Notes: generated from the sequence alone by a model not told the origin. A DNA stretch of 52,075 nucleotides from Emmonsiellopsis sp. PD_33 (GCA_032988165.1 JANTQF010000246.1:1-52075); one strand, 5' to 3'. Shown: positions 10,421 to 22,795, counted from the first letter of the stretch. Made by a program: numbers and translations.

Positions 10421-11223
10421 TTAAATCGGTTTGATCTGGACGGAGCCGCGTTAGTGACCGTCTGGCCGGGCGAGGGGAAGTAGGGACTACACGCCTTAAA
10501 ATGCAGGGAGATCAGCGAGAAGACCAGCGCCTTGAGGTCTTGCACGAGATAGTAGAATACCCGCAGGCCTTCGGGGTCTGCAGATTCGGTAACGTCGACG
10601 AGAGATCCGATTTTTGCGGTCTAACTGGAGTCAATATCTTTGGCCCTGGCTGGTACACTGCTGTAGGGATATGGTTTACCTCAAAGGAGATGTGGTCGTT
10701 CCCCAGTCGGATCTCCAGTTCCTGTCGCCCGTCCTTGTTCTTCTGTGGCCATTTCGAGTCGTCTTCCCTGTGTAGTAGTCAATATCAACGAACCACCTAG
10801 GGGGATCTTGTCTGCCGTACTTCATGATCTCGCTTTCCTTGATGATGCGCTTGATCTCCGCAATCATGAGAGAGCTGACGCACACTGAAGTTTCTTAGCT
10901 CCGGACTCCATGGGCATTAGGGCGGCTGTACATACTCTCTTTGCGGATTAGGGAGTCGTTCCGGTAGTTGGAGTTGTTCGCATATCGGGCAGAGGCGCTG
11001 CGGCCGTCTCCAAGCGATCGGAAATCGAATTCTAGTCCTGTAAGTAACCGGAAAGCTGACTCCATGGACGCAGCGCGCGGCAGCCACTCACCTAGAAACT
11101 CATGTCCAAACCGCCCAGAATGCCCTGAGCTGGACGAGACAGTCAGCAGCTGAGGAGACCTGGGCCACAGACGGAGGCATCTTACTAGTAGCGAACATAG
11201 AACGGCTCGTTTGAGTTCGACAT
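10421..11223 (-). CDS. Mago nashi, exon-junction complex core subunit
   Basis: Seven exons on the minus strand, 11223-11186, 11129-11092, 11031-10936, 10884-10821, 10767-10680, 10620-10495 and 10435-10421, give 154 residues, the family's usual length plus a short insertion. Mago binds Y14/RBM8A and locks eIF4A3 onto spliced mRNA. The model reads MSNSNEPFYVRYYSGHSGRF at the start, then GHEFLEFDF, RYANNSNYRNDSLIRKE, IKRIIKESEIM, DGRQELEIRLGNDHISFE, KIGSLVDV, DPEGLRVFYYLVQDLKALVF and ends LHFKIKPI. All junctions preserve phase. The last intron (10494-10436) starts GC rather than GT (AAG|GCGTGT), has CTAAC and ends CCAG; only this splice gives the conserved IKPI terminus. A 7-exon layout in 800 bp is intron-dense. 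The start lies 396 bp from the divergent beta-COP gene. Confidence 0.92.
10436..10494 (-). other. GC-AG intron in Mago
   Basis: A 59-nt intron with donor AAG|GCGTGT, branch CACTAACG and acceptor GTCCAG. It is defined by phase and by the exact IKPI-stop encoded in the 15-nt terminal exon. No GT donor nearby keeps the frame. Confidence 0.8.
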
Positions 11224-11619
11224 GGTGGCGTAGGGGGTCTGTCTACTCTCCTGTCCAGCAGATATCAAAGTCCGAGATTCTGAAGCGGAGGAAGAGCTGG
11301 TGGTGAGGCTGCTTAGTCATCCACACACTCGCATCCACCAAATGGCCAGTTGGACTCTGAGGCCAACCTCATCTCGCCCGACGACACCCTGCCACCGCCC
11401 GTTCTCCAATTGCCCTGTCCCGGCGCAGATGATTGCTTGCTCTGAGGCGCGGAACAGGCTCACTGCGACTACTGCTCTTCCCCCATTCCCCCGCCGTATG
11501 TTCTGTGTCTTCGCCCGTCCACCTGTCCGCGCTCCCAACTAACCTCCCCCCGCCAGTCTCCCCCGGCTGACCCTCCCGAGCACCCATCCCACCGGCCTAT
11601 CCACCCCTAGAGCGGCAAG
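11224..11619. promoter_or_regulatory. Divergent promoter between Mago and beta-COP
   Basis: A 396-bp spacer separates two start codons facing away from each other, so it must carry both promoters and both leaders. I see no clear TATA box, as is common for constitutive fungal genes. Coregulation is inference. Confidence 0.5.
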
Positions 11620-14600
11620 ATGGCGTCGTATCTGGAGAATGCCTACAGCCTGGTGCATCAGGACAATGCTGCGGACCAGCCGTCGCTGCAGGACCTGAAG
11701 AACCAGCTGGAGAAGGGCACCGACGAATCAAAACAGGACACCATGCGGCGAATATTGACTGTGATGCTGAACGGCGACCCTATGCCCCAGCTGCTCATGC
11801 ATATCATTCGTTTTGTCATGCCTTCGAAGAGCAAGCCTCTGAAGAAGCTCCTTTACTTCTACTACGAGATCTGCCCGAAACTGGATAGCAATGGAAAGTT
11901 GAAGCAGGAAATGATCTTAGTCTGGTACGGGCAGCATTTGGACTCCCTGCTGGTTGTCGGGCCTTGCTAACCACTGTCAACAGTAACGGCATCCGGAATG
12001 ACCTACAGCACCCCAACGAATATATCCGCGGTAATACGCTCCGATTCCTGTGCAAGCTTCGAGAACCCGAACTCCTCGAGCCGCTCTTGTCCTCCGCGCG
12101 TTCCTGCTTAGACCACAGACATGCATATGTACGGAAGAACGCTGTTTGGGCCGTTGCATCGATATTCCAACACTCCGAGTCCTTGATCCCAGATGCCCCC
12201 GACCTCATTCAGTCGTTTTTGGAGTCGGAGAACGACCACACCTGCAAACGCAACGCATTCGCCGCTTTGCTCACTGTCAGCCACCAAAAGGCGCTAGAGT
12301 ACCTAAGCTCTACATTTGATAGCGTACCAAATGCCGATGAGTTGCTGCAGCTTGTTGAATTGGAGTTCATCAGAAAGGATGCGATCCAAAACACTCAGAA
12401 CAAGGTTCGTTTATGCTCTATTTTGGCAATATTGTGGGGGGGCTCTATCTAACCAGCTAATACAGGCAAAATATCTCCGATTGATTTTCGATCTCCTTGA
12501 TGCAGGAGCCAGCACCGTCGTATACGAAGCAGCAACCTCGCTCACGGCGCTTACGAGTAACCCCGTTGCCGTCAAGGCGGCTGCTTCCAAGCTTATCGAG
12601 TTGAGCATCAAAGAGGCCGACAATAATGTGAAGCTGATTGTGCTGGACAGAGTCGACCAGTTGCGGAAACGCAACGAAGGCGTCTTGGATGATTTGACAA
12701 TGGAAATTTTGCGTGTTCTCTCAAGCCCGGATATCGATGTTCGACGGAAGGCGTTGACCATCGCGATGGAGATGGTGTCTAGCAAGAACGTCGAAGAAAT
12801 TGTCATGCTTCTGAAGAAAGAACTCACAAAGACAGTGGATGAGCAATATGAAAAGGTAACAATTCCATTTTATCCTGTTCGTGGCCGTATTTTAACAGAT
12901 ATTGTAGAACAACGAATACCGCCAACTCCTTATTCAATCAATACACCAATGTGCCATCAAGTTTTCGGAAATTGCAGCAAGCGTTGTCGATCTTCTCATG
13001 GATTTCATTGCCGATTTTAACAACAACTCTGCCGTCGATGTTATTTCATTTGTCAAGGAAGTCGTCGAGAAATTCCCTAAACTCAGAGGATCCATTATCG
13101 AACGCCTGGTATCTACCCTCAGCGAAGTACGAGCGGGGAAAGTCTACAGGGGGGTCTTGTGGGTTATTGGCGAGTACTCTCTGGAAGCAAACGATATCAG
13201 AGAAGCTTGGAAACGCATAAGAGCCAGCCTTGGCGAGATCCCTATCTTGGCATCTGAGCAACGGTTATTGGATGAAGTGCCCGAAGAAAATGCCCCCCCT
13301 AAAGAACAAGTAAATGGTCATTCCAAGCCATCTGCTCCTACTGGTTCACGAAAGGTGTTGGCAGATGGCACATATGCTACAGAGAGCGCCCTCACTAGCC
13401 AATCTGCCGCTGCTGCTAAACTGGAAGCCGTCAAGGCGGCTCAAAAACCTCCATTGAGACAGCTTATTCTTGATGGAGACTATTACCTTGCCACTGTCCT
13501 ATCGTCGACTTTGACCAAACTTGTCATGCGACATTCGGAAGTGTCTCAAGACACCGCTCGAACCAATGCTCTTCGAGCCGAAGCGATGCTTATTATGATC
13601 TCCATTATCCGGGTCGGGCAGTCGCAATTTGTCAAGGCTCCAATTGATGAGGACTCTGTGGACAGAATAATGTCGTGCGTGCGATCCCTTGCGGAATTTG
13701 CTCAGCGTAAGGAGCTCGGGACAACTTTCCTTGAGGATACGAGACAAGCTTTCCGTGCAATGGTTCAGGTCGAGGAAAAGAAACGCGCAGCGAAAGAAGC
13801 CGTTGAGAAAGCGAAGACTGCCGTGCAAGTCGACGATGCAATTCCCATCCGGCAGCTTGCTAAGAAATCAGCTGAAGAAGGGGCCGATGAAATTGAACTC
13901 GATCTAGCGAAGGCCACCGGGGGAGATTCCACAGTTGAGGATCTATCTTCGAAACTCAGCCGCGTTGTCCAGCTCACCGGTTTTTCGGACCCTGTCTACG
14001 CCGAGGCATACGTCACAGTCCACCAGTTTGATATTGTTTTGGATGTGTTGCTTGTCAACCAAACCACCGAAACCCTCCAAAATATGTCGGTTGAGTTCGC
14101 GACCCTTGGAGGAGATCTCAAGGTCATCGAGCGCCCAACAACACAGAATCTTGGCCCACATGATTTCGTAAACGTACAAGCGACCGTCAAGGTTTCATCG
14201 ACTGACGCTGGTGTGATATTCGGCAACGTCGTGTATGACGGTGCTAGTTCCACAGAAACACACGTAGTTATCCTCAATGATATCAAAGCAGATATTATGG
14301 ACTACATCCAGCCCGCACACTGTACCGAAACGCAATTCCGGACTATGTGGACAGAGTTTGAGTGGGAAAACAAGGTCAACATCAATTCAAAGGCGAAGTC
14401 TCTGAGACAATTCCTCAACCAGCTTATGGAGAGCACAAACATGAGCTGCTTGACCCCTGAGGCCTCCCTTGAAGGAGACTGTCAATTCTTGAGCGCTAAT
14501 CTTTATGCCCGAAGCGTCTTTGGTAAGCTTATATCCCCTCCCCCCTTCTTAAGGCTGATTAAGGATCTAGCTAATAGCTCAATTTCTAGGCGAGGACGCA

Positions 14601-14732
14601 CTTGCGAATCTAAGCATTGAGAAGCAAGGCGAAGACGGACCAATCACTGGATTTGTACGAATCCGAAGCCGATCGCAAGGGCTGGCGTTGAGTTTGGGCT
14701 CCCTCAAAGGCCTGAAGGCCAATTCAGTTTAA
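11620..14732 (+). CDS. Coatomer subunit beta (beta-COP, Sec26)
   Basis: Five exons, 11620-11924, 11984-12404, 12466-12855, 12908-14522 and 14590-14732, give 957 residues, standard for beta-COP. The protein is part of the COPI F-subcomplex that coats retrograde Golgi-to-ER vesicles. The N-terminal half is an adaptin-like HEAT solenoid (NGIRNDLQHPNEYIRGNTLR, RHAYVRKNAVWAV, YEAATSLTAL, VRRKALTI). A charged, Ala/Lys-rich linker lies around residues 690-750. The C-terminal appendage follows, with VYAEAYVTVHQFDIVLDVLL and LNDIKADIMDYI, and the protein ends GSLKGLKANSV. Phases match at each junction; donors of introns 1 and 2 (GTACGG, GTTCGT) are weak, but branch and acceptor sites are good. It is transcribed away from Mago and toward the sphingoid kinase. 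Confidence 0.95.
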
Positions 14733-15817
14733 ATAATGACCAAAGAATGCTTTTATTTCCCCCCCTTGAATCTTCAATTTCTTCACTTATACTAGCGGTT
14801 CTTTCTTCTCCTATCTCTACTTCAACTTGTTGGTATTTGCTCCTCTTAACTTATATTACTAGTTTTGTCTGCTGTCTTTTTTATAATATGCAGTTCCTGC
14901 AGTTCATTGTCATTTTCATTATCCAAGTAATTCCCCTATATTTGAGCCTCTTGCCCTTCCAAAATGGTATAGGAATTATCTGTTGTGGATGCCGCTGTTT
15001 TTCCACTTTTGAGCTTTGAGATCCCCTAGCGTCCTTCAAATGAGGAATATTCTTTGTGGTTTTATAGTCCCTTTTTATTTTTTTGATGGAGACAGGGTCT
15101 CACCTGGGTTCTGGCATCATTGCGGACGGAGATAGAGAAAAAGTGATTTGAGGGGGGATATAGTGGAAAATATAACTGTCCAGTTCTAGAAAAGATCTCT
15201 ATCTTCTTGTATATCTGTTCCTCTCGGTTTCCACAAAGCCAATTTGTGTCCATTGCCAGTTGATGTGGAATATACTTTTCCTTCTCCTCGTCCGGAGCTG
15301 GCGGGCAGAACGGGCGATTATGTCATCGATTTTTTCTCCCCCGACTTTTCAACTTTTCCGCCCACCCTTGCCGCAACCTCCCATCGTCTATCTCGTTTCT
15401 GCGTCTTCTCCCTCCAAAAGTGCTGCAATTGTTTGTCGGCTGCTTGCTCCTCGCGTGTTGCTTCTGCGCCTGCGAATCAGGTGTGTGCTCTCCCTGACAC
15501 AAATTTGCCCGTTGTGCCTAGGACTAGTTAGTGCAATGCGCCGTTAAGCTTCATGCTTTGTCTGACAATCCCCGCAGGCTCCGAAAGCTATTTGCCTACC
15601 CAGAGCGGGCCAATCCCCCCCCGTCCGAGGGACAAGCCTGTGTGCTGACAGACGAGACTCCTGGCCGGCTGCTGTTTGCCGCCCGTTCCTGCGCGCCTGC
15701 TTGCTCCCTAGGCCGCAACTACCACCCTCCGGCTTCCGCTATACTCGCTCGCTCATCGTGCCCGCTCACTGTTCAGAGCAGCCGCTGATCCTCCTTTCGC
15801 TCTGCCGACATCCCAGC
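14733..15817. other. Intergenic spacer and leader of the sphingoid kinase
   Basis: T-rich 3' flank of beta-COP, then a C/T-rich probable 5' leader. Open frames near 15244-15788 have no recognisable protein features. Confidence 0.5.
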
Positions 15818-15844
15818 ATGCTGGTGCGGTCCATCGGACGATGA
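15818..15844 (+). promoter_or_regulatory. Upstream ORF overlapping the kinase start as ATGA
   Basis: An ATG at 15818 opens an 8-codon frame whose TGA (15842-15844) overlaps the main ATG (15841-15843) in the sequence ATGA. Such stop-start overlaps can couple termination and reinitiation, so translation of the kinase may be damped or reinitiation-dependent. This assumes the transcript starts upstream of 15818. Confidence 0.45.
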
Positions 15845-17646
15845 CTTTCGGTAGCGTTTTCGAGTCCGACCAGGCTGGCGGCGATGCGACCAGCGCGTCC
15901 ACCGAGGCCCTGCGTTCGCCAGACCTGGATAGCGACTCTACACTCGTTGTAGGGAAGAATGCGTGTCTATCGCTGGGGGTTGATACGGTCACTGTGTATG
16001 GTAAGCGTTGAATAACGGATGCGCGACAGCAAATCTATTCCTTCCCCCCACCCTCTTCGCGAAGTTACTTTCAGTTGCGCATTGAATTTGACTTAACATG
16101 CGTTTGTGGTTTCCGTAGACGAAGGCCTAAAGACCAAGTCGCGGCAGCGTTGTTGCGGTGTTTCAATCTCGAGTGCGTTCCGGTTTAATCCTCCTGCTCC
16201 TAAGTTGTGTTTTCGTTTTTACTCCCCGGGCCCCCCTCGAGAGCAAACAAGAGAAAAAAGTCGAAGCGTTTATTCGACTTGGTGCAATATAAAGCGTCTG
16301 ACTTTCCTGATGAAGATATCTTTTCGGAACCTCAAGTTTCCCGATCCATCCCCCTCTTTAACGTCCTCTGGGCCGAATTATCCGACACCTACATCACGAT
16401 TAAATTTGCCGAGGAGATTTCAAAGACGGATGTCGCTGTCGGTTCCGTGCATTACGCAGTCAGCCAAGAGCAAAAGTCCAAGGCCGAAAGATGGATTGAG
16501 AGACTTTTGGACTCTGCGTACGGCGAGGCGCAGCGGCAGAAGCGAATCAAGATTTTGATAAATCCCTTTGGAGGGAAAGGTCGAGCTACGAAAAGCTACT
16601 TTAAAGAAGTTGAGCCAATACTTGCGGCGGCTAAATGCGAAATAGATGCTGAGTCAACGACATATCGCGGACATGCCGTTGATATTGTAGAAAAACTTGA
16701 CATTAATGCATACGATGTTGTCGCAGCTTGCTCAGGGGATGGTATCCCTTATGAAATTTTCAACGGGCTAGGAAAGAAAGCCAATGCGGGCGAAGCACTT
16801 GCAAAGATCGCTGTCGCCCATATTCCCGCGGGATCAGGGAATGCCATGTGCTGGAACTTGAATGGAACTGGAAGCCCGAGCATGGCCGCACTTTGCATGG
16901 TCAAGGGCCTGAGGACACCCTTCGATCTCGTCTCCGTTACCCAAGGCGATCGACGGACATTATCATTCCTATCTCAATCGTTTGGGATCATAGCTGAGTC
17001 GGATCTTGGAACTGAGAATATCCGGTGGATGGGCCCGGCTCGTTTCACATATGGATTCCTCACCCGGCTCCTCGGAAAAACCGTCTATCCATGCGACTTG
17101 GCCGTCAAAGTTGAAATTGGCGATAAACAGAAGATCAAAGACCACTATCACGCCGGAGTCCAGAAGAAGGCCCCCGAACAGACCACGAACGGTGATTCAT
17201 CATCCGAGTCCGCCGGCCTCCCAACGCTCCGCTACGGTTCTATCAACGACCCCCTCCCCGCAGACTGGACCCTTGTCCATCACGACAAACTAGGCAATTT
17301 TTACGCTGGTAACATGGCCTTTATGGCCGGAGACGCCAACTTCTTCCCTGCGTCACTCCCCAATGACGGATTCATGGACCTGGTTACCATTAACGGCGAC
17401 ATCAGCCGACGTACGGCCCTGCAGATGATGCTGGGGGTCGAAAACGGAACACTGTTTGATATGCCAGATGTTAATGTCCGGAAAATCTCCGGGTATAGAA
17501 TTATTCCAAGAGACCGGAAAGAAGGGTATATCAGTATTGATGGGGAGCAGGTGCCCTTTGAGCCGTTCCAGACCGAGGTTCACAAGGGGCTTGGGACTGT
17601 GCTGTCGAGATCTGGATACAAGTATATGACGGACGGGATGAAGTGA
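15841..17646 (+). CDS. Sphingoid long-chain base kinase (LCB4/sphingosine kinase family)
   Basis: Three exons, 15841-16000, 16119-16172 and 16244-17646, give 538 residues. The enzyme phosphorylates dihydrosphingosine or phytosphingosine at C1 using ATP, producing signalling lipids and feeding the LCB-phosphate lyase. The diacylglycerol-kinase-like catalytic domain starts at about residue 170 with ILINPFGGKG (G181-G182-K183-G184 phosphate loop), then SGDG at 235-238 and the substrate lid region HIPAGSGNAM. The C-terminal lobe carries GNFYAGNMAFMAGDANFFP, DGFMDLV and ISIDGEQVPFEPFQTEVH, all typical of the family. The N-terminal 100 residues are variable, with a basic NKRKKSKR patch that may contact membrane. 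Exon 3 start at 16244 (GAG acceptor) is the least certain junction, but it is the one that keeps phase. Confidence 0.9.
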
Positions 17647-18846
17647 GGTTTTTTTCCCTGCTGTCTTCATCACCGTATCACTTTTTCCTTTTTATATGGT
17701 TGGTTTTCTTCGTTTTTCTGTGTTGAATGCTTCACCCCCCGGACCCAACTTTCTTGTATAAAACCGGTCCCTTCCATTTATTTATTTCCTTCGCCTATCC
17801 TGTCGCGTTCTGACCATTCTTGCTTTTCAAGAGCCGCGAGTTCATTTTTTTACCACGGCCACCTCTAATTACCAAAAGCAACGGCCAGCACATTGCTTAT
17901 TCAGTTTCTCCTGTTGTTTCTTTTGCTACCTTGCTTGCCTTTTTTCACTTGTATATCTTTTGTGCACATGTTATTATATACTATATACCGGGACAAACGG
18001 CGTATGACTTTCTCTCTTTTTTTCCATTTTCCATTTTCCATCTTCCTTTTTTTTTACCCTGTCTCCTATCGCAGATACAGGCCTGTTTATATTAATTGAT
18101 TGGTTGGTTAATTGATTTAAGAATTGGCGCTTTATTTTGTTATGCTCTGTTTTGTCCTATCTCTCTCTTTTTTTTTTTTCTTCCTTTTTTTTCCTTTCCC
18201 CCCCACCCCCCCCCCATTTGTTTCTTGCAAAGGCACATATATTTCTTCTGGTTTGCCCTGCCATCCCAGGCTGTACACTTATATATATCATGTATATATA
18301 TAGATTACAGATCCTCATTTCTTAAGATAAGCGGCTCTTTTATTTCCCCCCCTTTCCTTTTGCTTTGCTTGGTTGGCTTTGTGTGTATTGTGTGTATTGT
18401 ATGTATGATTGATTAATTTAATTGATTTATTTATTGCTGTGGATTTGGAATTTTTCTTATTCTATGCTCTTGGCTAAGCGTTCATCACGCTGGCCGGTGG
18501 TGCTTGGTGTCGAATTGGAGTTGTTATTTGGGAAGGCGGAAGTCGGTTAGGCAAGTAAAGATGGAGGGAAGGTGACTGACCCCAGGAGTTGCTTCGTTTA
18601 TATGCAAAATACATCCTGGTATGAAACTGTGATACTAATCATTACATAGATACTCTGCAGAGGAAGGACATTGAAAGAAAAAATTCAGAAAAATAAAAAG
18701 CGGATTTATTAGCACATCCATTCCATCTCTATATAAAAACAAACCAAACCCAGATCAGATAAAAAGAAAAAAAAAAAAAAAAACACCACCCGGTACTGTA
18801 GGCATCATTTATTTACAAACAACGCATTGGCAAGAAAAATCAGAAA
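17647..18846. other. Convergent 3' region between the kinase and RRP1
   Basis: Strongly T-rich on the left and A-rich on the right (A tract at 18769-18783), fitting two facing polyadenylation regions. Open frames here are low-complexity Phe/Ser/Leu shadows. Confidence 0.6.
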
Positions 18847-20161
18847 TCAATCGTCAAACCCTCCCCACTCTTCCTCCCCACCTTCTTCATGATCATCATC
18901 ATCCTCCGAATCCTCCTCCTTCCTCCTCTCCCTAACCCCCCACTCCACCAACCGCTCATCCTCCAGCACCTCCGCCGCCCGCTTCCTCACAGTCTTCGTA
19001 AGACTCTTCTCCTTCAGCCGCTCAATAGGCCGCAAAAGTAGCTCCATCGGGATGCCTTCCTTGAGTTTGTTCGTCGTTTGTTCCTCCTCTCCATCCCCCC
19101 TTTTTTGCTCGTCAGATTCAATAACAGCAACCTTCTCAATCTCATCCAGCCAAATGTCCAAAAGATGATAGCGCAGGCCATCAGGCCCCTTGGCCATCTG
19201 CACAGACCGGTCCGCAAACTCGTGGACATCATTTTCGTCCGGGTCAAAGTTCAGCGCGGCGAGGGGTCCCGATTCTATCATGGTGAGGTAGGTATCTAGC
19301 TCGTTCCAGATGGTTGGGTCATAATTTTTCCCTTCATCGTCATCTTCTTTTTCTTCTTCTTCTGCTGCGGCGCCCCGTTTCCGCTTGCCCAGATTTGGTT
19401 TGTTGCCGTTTTCTTTGTTCCCCTTTTTGCTCTTCTCTTGCTTCTTCTCTTGCTTCTTCTTCTGCGCTTGCGACTGCTCTAAACCCCGCTTCAGCAATGT
19501 CTCGAATGCAACGCCCACGTAGCATCTTATCAGGTAGAGGTATTTATCTAGTCGTAGGCGATCGAGAGAGTGGAAGTCGCGGGTCATGGTTATCCAGAAT
19601 GCGCGGAGGAAGGGTTGTAGTGTTTGCGGGGGCAGGGAGGGGACCAGGGTGTAAGAGAGGGAGCGGGCGAGGGATTGTTGGGTTATGGGGCGGTCGGAGT
19701 GGTAGAAGCCTGTTTTTTAGAGTGATGGTTAGTTGGATGTATTGGAGGTGGGTTTGAAGGGGCGATTGAAAAATCATATTTTCTAAGGCGGGGGAGGGGG
19801 GAGGGGGTCAAAGGAGGGCGGAAATGAAGAGCTTACAAAAAAACAGTCCCTTCCATATTTTCAACAGCTCAACGAGTTGTAGGTCTCTTCGGCTTTTGAT
19901 GAAGAGAGTTAGCGACTCGAGCGCCTTGTCTCGGACTCGTTTGTCTGAGAGGAAGAATGTCAGTTTGGCTGGCCTTGCGAAAATGGTTTGCTTTGCGCGG
20001 TTCTTATAATGGCTTCTACGGTAGTGAGGGAATATATCGTCTCCAAAGAGGATCCTCGATGATCCAGTAGAACGAAGTAGAGAGGGGAATGGCAGGAATA
20101 GCTTGCACGTACCGCTGGAAGCTAACTCCCGCACGAAGGGGGTTTGTTGTATATTATCCAT
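18847..20161 (-). CDS. RRP1/Nop52-type rRNA processing protein
   Basis: Three exons on the minus strand, 20161-20113, 19944-19837 and 19709-18847, give 339 residues. RRP1 is a nucleolar factor needed for 27S pre-rRNA processing in 60S biogenesis. The start MDNIQQTPFVRELASSDKRV continues RDKALESLTLF, LLKIWKGLFFCFYHSDRPI and LARSLSY, the conserved Nop52 core; FHSLDRLRLDKYLYLIRCYV follows. A Lys-rich nuclear/nucleolar signal (KKKQEKKQEKSKKG, GKRKRG) and acidic runs lie mid-protein, and a Glu/Asp-rich tail ends EEWGGFDD. Phases at both junctions agree; intron 2 is 127 nt with CTAAC and AACAG. The core would be split if the unspliced frame were used. Confidence 0.93.
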
Positions 20162-21402
20162 TGGAACGGACGACGCCGACGGATTTCCGTAAAACTGACG
20201 TTGGTGGGAATAGGGTGTGCTATCCCGCAGCTATTTTCGCCGTATTTATTCCCGGTTTCGTACTCTCCCGTAGGCCACAGGGCAAGTCGCAAACCAGTTA
20301 ACGGAGAGGATTGGGCTCGGTTTTTCGGCCTGGCCGTAGTTCAATGGTCGGTTTTGGGTTTTTAGGAAAGACAACCCAATGCTGTAAAGAATAAGACACG
20401 GTCGGAATCAACTCATTCGAGGAATTGGTAATGTTCCCTCCGGACGGATTGGAGTTAGAAATGCGATGTCTTGGGCGGAAGCTCTCTCTTTTTTTCTGTA
20501 TTTTTTTGATATTCGCGGTGGATGTGTTTGCTCTGTTTGCTTGGGTCGAGTCTTGGCGATTGACTGCCTCACGTGATATCGAAGCTTAAATTTGATCTAC
20601 TTCGGCTGGCAGTTGGCCCCTATGTATCTGGGAAAACTGATTCCTGACCATTTTCTCCTCGTTTTTTGAGACGTATCACAGCGGAGAATGCAAAGCTGCC
20701 AATTTGAGGATTTCAGTTTCTTAAATATTCCAAAAAATAGAAGATAAGTGTGGTGTGCCACAAAATTAATCCGTAGTATCTTTACTCTGGTGAAGTATAA
20801 ACGGCCGCTCCTATCCCAATCCAAGTAAAATAAGGAGGTGGCCTCTCAGGATATGTGAAGTTAGACCATCCTGCTCATTTGTGGAGCACGCTTTCTTCCC
20901 CAATCCAACCCCATGGGCGCATTCTAATGTGGATCGAGACTGGATCCAGTTGACCACTCTGAGTGGGATCCCAAAGAAGAGGCAGAAGAAAGCAAGAAAG
21001 AAACAGTAGTGAAAAAAGGAAGTAGGGATTTCTACAATGTCAAGGGAATGTGGATGTTGGAAAAATCAATGTCAGATAACGACTCGGAAAAGGGGTAACT
21101 AATGATTAGTTGCACACCACTCACCTACATGGATGTAACGTACCACAATCAGCAAAAGACAAACCATCCACATTCTGAAATACGACAGCATACGTACGCT
21201 TCCCTTCCCTTTGTCTGTCATAAAATAACAAATTTAAATACCATCCAAGCCTTGGGCCCAAGGTGGTATTTGGCTAGCGTTGTCCGCATTTTCTAGCAAG
21301 AAATATAAGTTGTCTGATCTATCGTTCTATGCATACTGGTTGCCGGATCTTTAGTCCAGCCATATAGAATAGCATCAATATTATCGAAGACAGGACTCCC
21401 CC
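20162..21402. other. Intergenic region between RRP1 and the amine oxidase
   Basis: Contains the RRP1 promoter side and the amine oxidase 3' flank. A CACGTG E-box-like palindrome is present near 20570. No gene is supported. Confidence 0.5.
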
Positions 21403-22795
21403 CTAAAGCTTCGCGCGAGGGGTATCCTTCAACTCCTTACTCGCACCCGTTCGCCAAGCAACCTTTTCCACGGACGATCTACCCTTCCACTTCCACTTGT
21501 CAATCGTTTGGCTCCCCCCTTCCAACAAGTCCATGACAAAATCACCCATGATCGGGAGCATCTTGAAGCCATGTCCAGCATCACCCGAGAGGACAACGAG
21601 GGAAGACTGCGACCCCGGAACGTAGTCAATAACATAGTCCGAATCCTCACTATCCGCAAACCAGCACAGATGCCTATCAATAAGCGGCCTATCCGCAAAC
21701 TCCGGCAGCGCCTCATGTAACAACCGTCGCGTAGCCACCTCATCCTCCTGCAGAATAAACCCCGAGTCCTCCAGCGTTGACAACGGTAACGAGGCCCCCT
21801 TCTCTCCCGATGCGGAATAATTCGTAAATCCACCACCCATATGGCAGAACTTGAGTTTATTCGTTTCCAGATCCGGCTCAAAAAAGAACCCAATATCCCG
21901 CACGTTGATAACGGGCATCCCACGAAGCCGGGCCGCCTCCTCAGGCCCCAGCTGCATGTGCGATACACCCCAGCAGCGAGCTGCTATCTGCGTTCCGATT
22001 GAGGGGATGAGTTTCGCGGCGCTCGCGCCTAGCGCAACGATAGTGATGGGCGCGTAATATTCCTTCTTTCCGCCTGTTCTCGCGCCGATGCAGCGCTTGG
22101 TCCCGGGCGCATAGAGCAGCTCCGAAACTTCGCCTTCGTGGGTCCCCAGACGGAAGGATACTCCGTGACGGACGCAGTCTTCATATACTGCCTTCATCGC
22201 ATTTGCAGAATGCGTGTATCCCGCAAGCGTGTTGAGATATCCATTCCAGCCAGCGAGTGGCCCGCTGAGTTGGGGGATTTGCCCCTTGATACTGGCGGAA
22301 TCGGGGCATTTGGTAATCTTGCCTTGGAAGGCTGGGTTTTGCGATACAGAGGCAAGATATCTGCGTAAGATCGTTTTCGCCGATTCAGGCGCTGTGCCTG
22401 AGACAATGTTCATAAAGCCCACCTGGCGATAGTGGGGTGTGTATAATGGATCCGTTTGCCATTTTTGAATGGCTTTCTGTGTTTTGTTTCAAAACGTTAG
22501 CTAATCGGCTTTTTAATTACATTTCATGGAATTTCTATAAAAGCTTGACAAATGTAGAAGTAAACCCTCGCGTGCTTACCAGTGTGAGAGGGGTATAAAA
22601 TGGATCTGCATATTCCGCACGAATAATCTTGTTCAGATCATATCCCGCAGAGAAACGACTAGGTACCTGGCTGTCCTTCTCGAGAACCGTGATATTCGTA
22701 TATCCCGCACGAGATAACCGATGAGCTGTTGCTAGTCCAAATGCCCCCGCGCCAATAATGAGGACCTGTTTGTCTTGATCTTTTCTGGACGCCAT
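21403..22795 (-). CDS. FAD-dependent amine oxidase (fructosyl amino acid / sarcosine oxidase-like) with PTS1
   Basis: Two exons, 22795-22580 and 22476-21403, give 429 residues. The protein belongs to the D-amino-acid-oxidase superfamily; the closest recalled match is the fructosyl amine oxidase (amadoriase) and sarcosine oxidase group, which oxidise the C-N bond of secondary amines and release H2O2. The Rossmann FAD site VLIIGAGAFGLATAHRL has GxGxxG at residues 15-20, followed by the glutamate of VLEKD. Further family signatures are AEYADPFYTPLTL, WQTDPLYTPHYRQVGFM, RHLCWFADSEDSDYVIDYVP and VVLSGDAGHGFKMLPIMGDF. The protein ends AKL, a peroxisomal PTS1 tripeptide, fitting an H2O2-producing oxidase. 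The start at 22795 is the first ATG; upstream is TTG. The 103-nt intron has CTAAC. Substrate choice within the group is uncertain. Confidence 0.88.
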
